Source: Pinus tabuliformis
Taxonomy: Eukaryota > Streptophyta > Pinopsida > Pinales > Pinaceae
Reading direction: 5' to 3'
NCBI GenBank assembly: GCA_031772625.1
Contig: CM062807.1
Coordinates: 1,149,397,007 to 1,149,461,006, forward strand
DNA: 64,000 nt
Positions 58,320-64,000 of this stretch are shown piece by piece. The position numbers and the translations under genes were made by a program. The notes under the pieces were generated by a model. It was not told where the DNA came from. It did no database searches and saw nothing but the letters and a program-made list of their open reading frames with translations. Position 1 is the stretch's first letter; each line of letters begins with the position of its first letter.

Positions 58320-60850
58320 AACCTAGTCAATCTCCTCATCTTTTATGGCCCTGGTGGCCTCCCTAGCATCCCAGGCTTCTGATGTGGTCTGCTCTTCTTT
58401 TCCATGGAATCTTGCCTTCCTGTCTATTTCCTTCCACTGCTCCTCCTCTTCTTCTTCTCTTCTGCCTTCCAGCATGGCTAATAGCAGCGGGGGACTCAGT
58501 TTGAAGCCAATCCAGTTGACCTTCAGCCTCTGCATGGAGCGCTTGTACATTGGCACTCTTTTCAATGCCTCCTTCAGCCTCATGGGGGAATGATATTCCA
58601 TGATCTGCAAACTGTGTGGTAAGGTGTTCCATCTCCTCATGCATGCATGCACATAGTCATCCCCAAGTAGCCTTTGCATATCTTCAAAGTGTGCAATGGC
58701 TTGTGCCTGATTGGTGAGATATCTAGGGGCAATTTGAGGGTCATTGGCAAGTAGGTTGTGTGTGCTGATGAGTGCCATAGGATCTGATGGCTCAGCTCTT
58801 ATCATTAATGGCTCATTCTGCTCCTTTATCATCAATCTTTTTATTTCTGCTACCCTCAATTCTTCAAGTTTCATCCATGAGGCCATGGCCATTAATTACA
58901 GGTCCGCTAGCTTAGCATTGGGATCCTACACATTCATGTATATGAGGGCCATGTTGTGAAAGTAGAAGTCTGCCATCTTTGCTTTATCCTCTAAGGTGCT
59001 TTGGTCACACAAATCCAAGAACTGCCTGTAGTCTTGGAAAGGCATTGTGTCTCTTTGTGCCAAAGTTTTTATTTGGAATTGTAACCATTGGTCCTTTAGA
59101 TAGAGGCCATATGATTTGGCTAGTGTTTTGCATTGTAATGCCTCCATGGATAAGCTGGCCATGCATGCTAGCTGAGTCTCTTTCTCTTGCAGCTGCCTCC
59201 TTAGCAATTCATTTTCAGTTTCAAAGTGGATTCTTGTAATTGCTTCCTTGTCTCTAAGAGCGCTCAACTCTCTGCCCATTTCCCTGAGTTTGTTTTCCAT
59301 ATGGCCATCATCCTCAACTCCATTGGATTTGACTATCTGCATCCACCTATGCATTATCACTCTTTCTTTATCCAATTCAAAAAATAGTGGAATTGCAAAT
59401 TTCTGTGGGATTATCCTTCCTCCCTCAAGTAGATTGTAATAGGAGGCAAGACTAGGTTGGGGATCAGGTTCTTGTATCTCTTGTGCTTCCTCCTTCACCT
59501 ATGGCTGTCCTTCTATCCTTTTCTCAAGCTTTTGGGTCTCCTGTAGTTTTGACAGTGTCTCCTGTAGAACTGTCTGAGCCTCCTGTAGGATTGTTTTTGG
59601 GTCCTGTAGTACTGCCTTTTCCTTCCATGTGGAAGATCTAGGAGTCCCCCTTTCATATGTTATAGGTGTCTTAGAAGGAGATTCTTTCCCCTTGGCAGAG
59701 GGTGAATCTTCAATGGTAATTGGCACTTTTGAAGAGGGTTGAGGTTTGCCTGTTTTAATTCTTGTGCTCTTCCTAGCCCTGAAATACATGGAGGTCTGTC
59801 TTTTCCTCTTTTGCTTTGGCTTGATTGGTGTACTGAGGGTAGTGAGGGTAGCTGCTACCTCCCTCTCCAAAGTCTCAGGGGACTCTTATCCTTCTTCTTC
59901 CTTCTCTGCCTCTTTTTCTCCTTCATTTGTCTCTTTTATTGTCCCTTTTTTTGTCTCTTCCTGCTCTGTTTCTTCAGCTCTCTCCTCCTTTATTTTAATT
60001 CCTTCCTCCTTCCTTTCTTGTTCTGCTATGTCACCCCTGGCTCCACCTTCTCCCCCTTGTTTTTCTTCCTCTTCACTACCAGTAAGGCTGGCATCATAGG
60101 TTAAGGCCTTTATGTCATCCTCAGCTGTCATGTTTAGGAAAACTTCTCATGCTATAGGGAGTGTAAAGGTATGGAGGGCTTCCTCTACTAGGATTTTGAT
60201 TAAGCGATGGTGAGCTAGCATCTCTGAATTTCCTGCTTGTACCTTAGTGTTGGAGTCAATGAGGGACTGCAGGAGGAAGTAAGGGATATTGAGCTTCCTA
60301 GGTGCTAGAGTGTCCATTTTATACCTTAATTCTTGGAGGATTCTAAAGTGATAACCATAAACAATGTTATACCTCCCCTCATAGGAAATGTATTTGATTA
60401 TTTGATAGATAACCTCATCCTAGGGATATGGTATGCTAGCCCTTCTAATGCCATTTTTATCTTCGACAGGGTTTCATTATTTTGGAAAAAGTTCTTCTAG
60501 GCAGCCTGGCCAATGGGTTTCTCATCTTTACTCCAAGGCAGCCCAAGAGGAAGGGTAGCAACCCTACTGATAAATTCAGGGGTTATCTCCATGGAAAGAC
60601 CTCTAATGGTGATAGTGGCATGAGTTCTTGTGTGAGGGACCAGAGAGAGAGCAAACTCTTGGGAAATTTCCTCATCAAACCCTTGAAATTTCTCAAAGAA
60701 ATTCATCCAGTTTTCCCTTGTGAAGATGTCCACCACTTGAGGATGTGCATGGAGCCTAGTGGAGTTAGTGGGATCCTTTCTCATAAACCCTCCTGTCATA
60801 TTTTCTATACTCTTTTGGAAAACCAAATATGGAGGTGGAGACAAAGAATT
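58320..60850 (-). pseudogene. Element F extra ORF region downstream of integrase, broken
   Basis: From right to left: the N-terminal globular part (60844-60497) with WMNFFEKFQGFDEEISQEFA, ITIRGLSMEITPEFISRVATL and LPLGLPWSKDEK. A block YEGRYNIVYGYHFRILQEL is near 60400. A Glu/Lys-rich acidic part (60131-59886), a basic and Pro/Ser-rich part (59870-59640), a heptad repeat (59620-59520) and a long coiled coil (59498-58323: NKLREMGRELSALRDKE, RRQLQEKETQLACM) follow. The WxNFxExFxGF and EGRxxxxYxYH blocks are shared with A. Function unknown. Several breaks. Confidence 0.65.
59540..59610 (-). repeat. 21-bp tandem repeat (four units) in F extra ORF
   Basis: CCTGTAG occurs at 59540, 59561, 59582 and 59603, exactly 21 bp apart, within diverged 21-bp units. 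On the minus strand they encode a heptad (LQETLSK, LQEAQTV, LQDPKTI type), so the repeat extends a coiled coil by whole heptads. Confidence 0.85.
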
Positions 60851-62427
60851 TTGAGAAAAACAAAGAAACAGAGGAGACTGTGTTTTTTTAAATAAGCAGA
60901 ATTTTTTTTTTTATGTATTTTCTCCTCTCCTAAAGACTTATTTCCTCCTCAAATTGAGACCACTTCTTTCATATATTGATATTCAACAGGGGGCATGCAT
61001 GAACCCTACCTCTTCAGACCAAAAATCATGCTAAAAATCATGTTTTCTCCCTTCAAAACAACTCACTGCCCCTCCTGTAGAAGCTTGTTGTCCCTCCTGT
61101 AGATTTCCTGTAGGTGCTCCTATAGAAAAAGCCGAGAGAAATAATATGGGAGAGATCGATGGAGGATGGTGGTTATGAGGCTGTGGGGGCACAAGGATAC
61201 TGCTATAGCTAAGCTACAAGGAGAGAATGAAGGAAAATGTGGTGAGAATGCTCGGGGAGGAGTACTTATTACCCTTTATGGATATTTTCGGTGATGAGTG
61301 CTAAGCTAGCAAGGTATACATTGGCCATATTCGGACCGTTGGTCCCCACCTTCTTGGTCATCATGGCCCCTCCTCATAATCATCCCTCATTATTGCATCA
61401 GATTTCACACTTCCTCCACTACCTATCCTTGGCATCTTGTGTTGGAGTTGACTGTGCACACGTGTGGGTGACATCTCGGATGAGTGGAGTCAACTAGATG
61501 AAGGTGGCCAAGATAACTGGCCGCATTTCCCTCGTTCAACCTCAACCATCTCGTTGTTTTTGCATGACTTCTAATTACACAAATGAAAATAGAGGAATGA
61601 CTTAGTTACTTACCTGTGATCTGAGTGTATTTGATGTGAGGTGTTGTGGCTTTCTCTGCTGCATGCCTTTATTTCCATTTTTGTATGTTGTCTCTCCTTG
61701 CTGATGTGTGGTTGTGTGCTTGTGCAGGTTCTTCTCTGGCTGGATCTAAGCTTCAGGTGCCTTTTCAACCTTCATGTTTGCACTCTCTTGCTATTGGTGT
61801 TGGATTTCTATGGGATCAGTTGGTACAGGAATTCCTACAGGAGCTCCTTTAGCTACTTCTCCCCTTGAAACTTCAGCTTCTTCCTATGCTTGGAGCTCGA
61901 GGATGATGACAGAGGTGTAGAAATATGGAGAGGTAGTAGGTAGGCTTCAAGTGAGGTTGATGGTGCTTTTTCCTCTCATTTTTTGTTTTTTTGTTTTTTG
62001 TTTTGTTTTTAAACAAAAAAAGTGTTTTTTTGTGTTTTTCTTGGACATGAAGAAAAATGATGCTTGGGGTGTGATGCAGGCATGGAAATTATGGAAAGGA
62101 GGTTTAAAGATTGTAGGAGACATTATAGGTTATTCATGAAGCTTCTTTGTCCCTCAAACTTCCTTCTGTAGCCACTTCTGGCTCTCTGTAATTCCTATAG
62201 GAGCCTCCTCTAGAAAACACAGTTTTTGAAAAAGAGGTACAGTGGGGTCAAAGAAATGCCAAAAATGATGAAGGAAGGTGTGGAGAAGATGAGATGGGTG
62301 TTGTTATGAATGTTAGGGTCCCCTTTGCACCTTCTTCAGCGCCCTGTAGTCCTCCTGCAAACCTGCAATGCAACAAAAAAATTCATTTTCTTTCTCCTTT
62401 TTCTCTCTTTTTTTTTTTTTTGAAAAC
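60851..62427 (-). promoter_or_regulatory. Element F leader between integrase and extra ORF region
   Basis: About 1.6 kb without a convincing gene. It has several T-rich and poly-T tracts (60900, 61980, 62410) and five CTACAGG motifs (61074, 61096, 61107, 61835, 62343). A stretch around 61620-61860 resembles, loosely, the TTTGTAT...GTGTGCAG part of the solo LTR near 27830-27890. It may contain a promoter or splice acceptor for the extra ORF region; this is inference. Confidence 0.35.
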
Positions 62428-62608
62428 AACTAGGGTGCCTTAGAGAGGTTTTCATCCTAATTGCCTGCCCTGGGTGCCTCCAAGGGAGGTTTTCACCCAG
62501 GGATCTTATTATTTTTTCCCTTTTTTTTTTTTGACATCACTGGGCTGCCTCATAAGAGGTTTCAACCCAATGATGGGATTCAAGTTCCTCATGGAAGTTT
62601 TAACTTGA
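62428..62608 (-). other. Array of four hairpins with conserved loop, after F integrase stop
   Basis: Paired arms: 62428-62437/62453-62462 (one G-U, one mismatch), 62468-62476/62494-62502 (9 perfect pairs), 62535-62544/62566-62575 (one G-U) and 62580-62586/62602-62608 (7 perfect pairs). The stems differ in sequence among the four, while the loops share CCT...AGAGGTTTT (AAAACCTC in the element sense). The first hairpin in the element sense begins 22 nt after the integrase coding end. Confidence 0.8.
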
Positions 62609-62630
62609 GTACTTATTTTTTTTCTTTTCT

Positions 62631-63840
62631 TCAATGACTGGGTGAAGTGGAAGCTAAGACATACTCCACTACCATCATTGTTTTATTCAAATCTTTGATG
62701 AACTCTCGCTTAGAGAGGTGTTTCTTGTAGACCTTCAACCGATGTCCATTGACAAGCATGGGGATGGCTTCATCATCAATGGTTCTGATCAGAACTGAAC
62801 CATTGTCATTGCATTTCTCCACAGTGTAGGGTCCCAGCCATCTTGTCCTTAGCTTGCCTTTGAAATCCTTGTATCTCGAATCATAGAGTAGTGCCCAATC
62901 TCCCTCTTAGAATTGCTTCTCTTTGATATTTTTGTCATGCCATAGCTTTCTCTGAAGTTGAACTACCTCTGTATGGAGAAGGGCTTGCAATCTGTATGCA
63001 TCCAATCCATTGAGCTGAAGTAATCTCTCCTTCTATGCATGGCTGAGGTCTAGGTCCAGCTAAGCTGTCATCCTTAGTGTATTGAACTCAAATTCTATTG
63101 ACAGCAAAGCCTTCTTCCCATAGACCAGGTCATAGGGCATGAACCCGGTGGTGGTCTTCCATGTGGTGTTGTAGGCCCAAGTGGCCTCAACTAATCTGTC
63201 TGCCCAGTTTTTTCTGTTGTTGCTCACTACCTTGGTTAGGATCCCTTCCAATGCTCTGTTAGTAACCTCCACTTGCCCATTGGCTTGTGGATAGTAAGGG
63301 GTGGAAGTCCTGTGCTTGATCTTATGATGTGTGAGCAGGTCTTCAATCAGGTTGGAAGTGAACTGACTGCCTTGATCTGTGACCAACTCTCTCGGATACC
63401 CGAACTCGTAGAATGTGTTTTCTCTCAAAAACTTAGCTACTTTTTCCTCTTTCACTGCTTTGATTGCTTTTGTCTCTGCCCACTTTGTCAAGTAGTCAGT
63501 GCACACAATGATGTATTGTTTCTGCTTTGAAGGAGGGCCAATATGCCCCACAAAGTCCATGCCCCACTTCTCAAATGGCTCAAAGGTCACTTGAGGTTGC
63601 ATGGGAATCTCATCCTTTAGAGTAGGTTTTCCCATCCTCTGACACCGATCACACTGGCTTGTATATCTCCTCACATAATGATTAAGAGTGGGCTAGTAGT
63701 AGCCTACTTGCAATATCTTGAAGGCAGTTCTTTTTGCTGCAAAATGACCTCCACAAGGCCCGTCATGACAGGTCAGGAGGATGTCAAAGACTTCCTCCTC
63801 CCTAACACATCTTCTCAAGATCTGATCTGGGCCAAGTTTT
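62631..63840 (-). pseudogene. Element F integrase, broken
   Basis: The zinc-binding region is near 63760-63630 (CHDGPCGGHFAAKRT, QCDRCQRMGKPTLKDE). The core is at 63600-63060: MDFVGHIGPPSKQKQY, CTDYLTKWAETKA, VTDQGSQFTSNL and NGQVEVTNRALEG carry the catalytic D, D, E. The C-terminal part ends near 62631 (GSVLIRTIDDEAIPMLVNGHRLKVY). The C-terminal block matches the one in A. About two or three breaks. Confidence 0.85.
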
Positions 63841-64000
63841 AAGATATTTCCTCAATCCAGGTGAAAGGGGCACTTTTCCTTACTATCTTTCTCTTCCCTT
63901 TTGAGGATAGGTGTGGTGGGAACTGTGTTGAAACCAAGTAGTTTGCTATATCAGCAAACCATGGAGATAGTATTGACATAGAAAAAAGATTTTCATCTGG
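63841..64000 (-). pseudogene. Element F RNase H/integrase linker, cut by window end
   Basis: A minus-strand stretch with SPWFADIANYLV followed by a basic FPPHLS-type linker is the usual connector between RNase H and integrase in Athila/Tat-like pol. The same stretch occurs in A (45900-45890 region). It continues past 64000. Confidence 0.6.

Larger units (their letters stand above)
56157..64000 (-). mobile_element. Element F: minus-strand Ty3/gypsy with extra ORF region, extends beyond window
   Basis: From left to right: 3' LTR, polypurine tract, extra ORF region, long leader, hairpin array, integrase and the end of RNase H. The rest of pol, gag and the 5' LTR lie past 64000. No chromodomain is seen after the integrase, and the extra ORF matches that of element A in key blocks, pointing to the Athila/Tat side. 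The visible part has several breaks, mostly in the extra ORF region. Confidence 0.85.

Noticed and set aside
59739-60104. Plus-strand Ser/Leu/Phe-rich open frames resembling a membrane protein
   Set aside because: Antisense to the Glu/Lys-rich part of the F extra ORF region; the hydrophobic look is a mirror of the acidic repeat.
1-64000. tRNA, rRNA or intact host genes
   Set aside because: No cloverleaf-like segments, rRNA blocks or intron-exon gene structures could be supported by reading; an RNA gene scan would be needed to exclude small ones.

Overview
The window looks like intergenic DNA from a large, repeat-rich plant nuclear genome. Nearly everything recognisable is a dead LTR retrotransposon: plant-type Ty3/gypsy chromoviruses with chromodomains, Athila/Tat-like elements, and a possible Ty1/copia end. 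One relic of a hAT-like DNA transposase is also present. The very long nested elements, the AT-rich background and the protein styles suggest a gymnosperm such as a yew or another conifer, but the sequence alone does not prove this. I found no intact host gene, tRNA, rRNA or CRISPR array.

Layout. 1-700: LTR and primer-binding site of a minus-strand element. 700-1744: unassigned. About 1745-8885: plus-strand gypsy element B (RT, RNase H, integrase, a 3 kb extra ORF region, polypurine tract, 3' LTR). About 8886-12746: minus-strand element C (gag, PBS, 2 kb 5' LTR). 13930-17170: extra-ORF region D with its own TATA-bearing leader. 17.3-20.1 kb: AT-rich, mostly unassigned. 20098-21271: LTR with 6-bp inverted ends, followed by coding-like sequence. 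21.9-23.2 kb: hAT-like relic. 23244-30330: minus-strand chromovirus E, split by a 2146-bp solo LTR with a perfect 5-bp target duplication. 30.3-31.7 kb: unassigned, base composition more even than its neighbours. About 31.7-39.1 kb: plus-strand element G.

The right half is a nest. Chromovirus E2 (minus strand, from 39140) follows directly where G stops. Athila/Tat-like element A (40258-52120, both LTRs present) sits inside the E2 integrase. A further minus-strand element F starts at 56157, within a 39-bp tandem repeat, and runs off the window.

The most interesting material is what these elements carry beyond gag-pol. Several have a long extra ORF region outside pol, with a globular N-terminal part and a coiled-coil C-terminal part. 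The A and F versions share recognisable blocks. Two others (B and D) have a TATA-like box about 75 bp before the first ATG. In F, four consecutive hairpins with a conserved loop and diverged but still pairing stems follow the integrase stop. A has a long palindrome at the same place. The F/solo-LTR family also reuses the short motif CTACAGG at least 18 times across LTR, leader and coding sequence. Element G has an RNase H-like domain between protease and reverse transcriptase.
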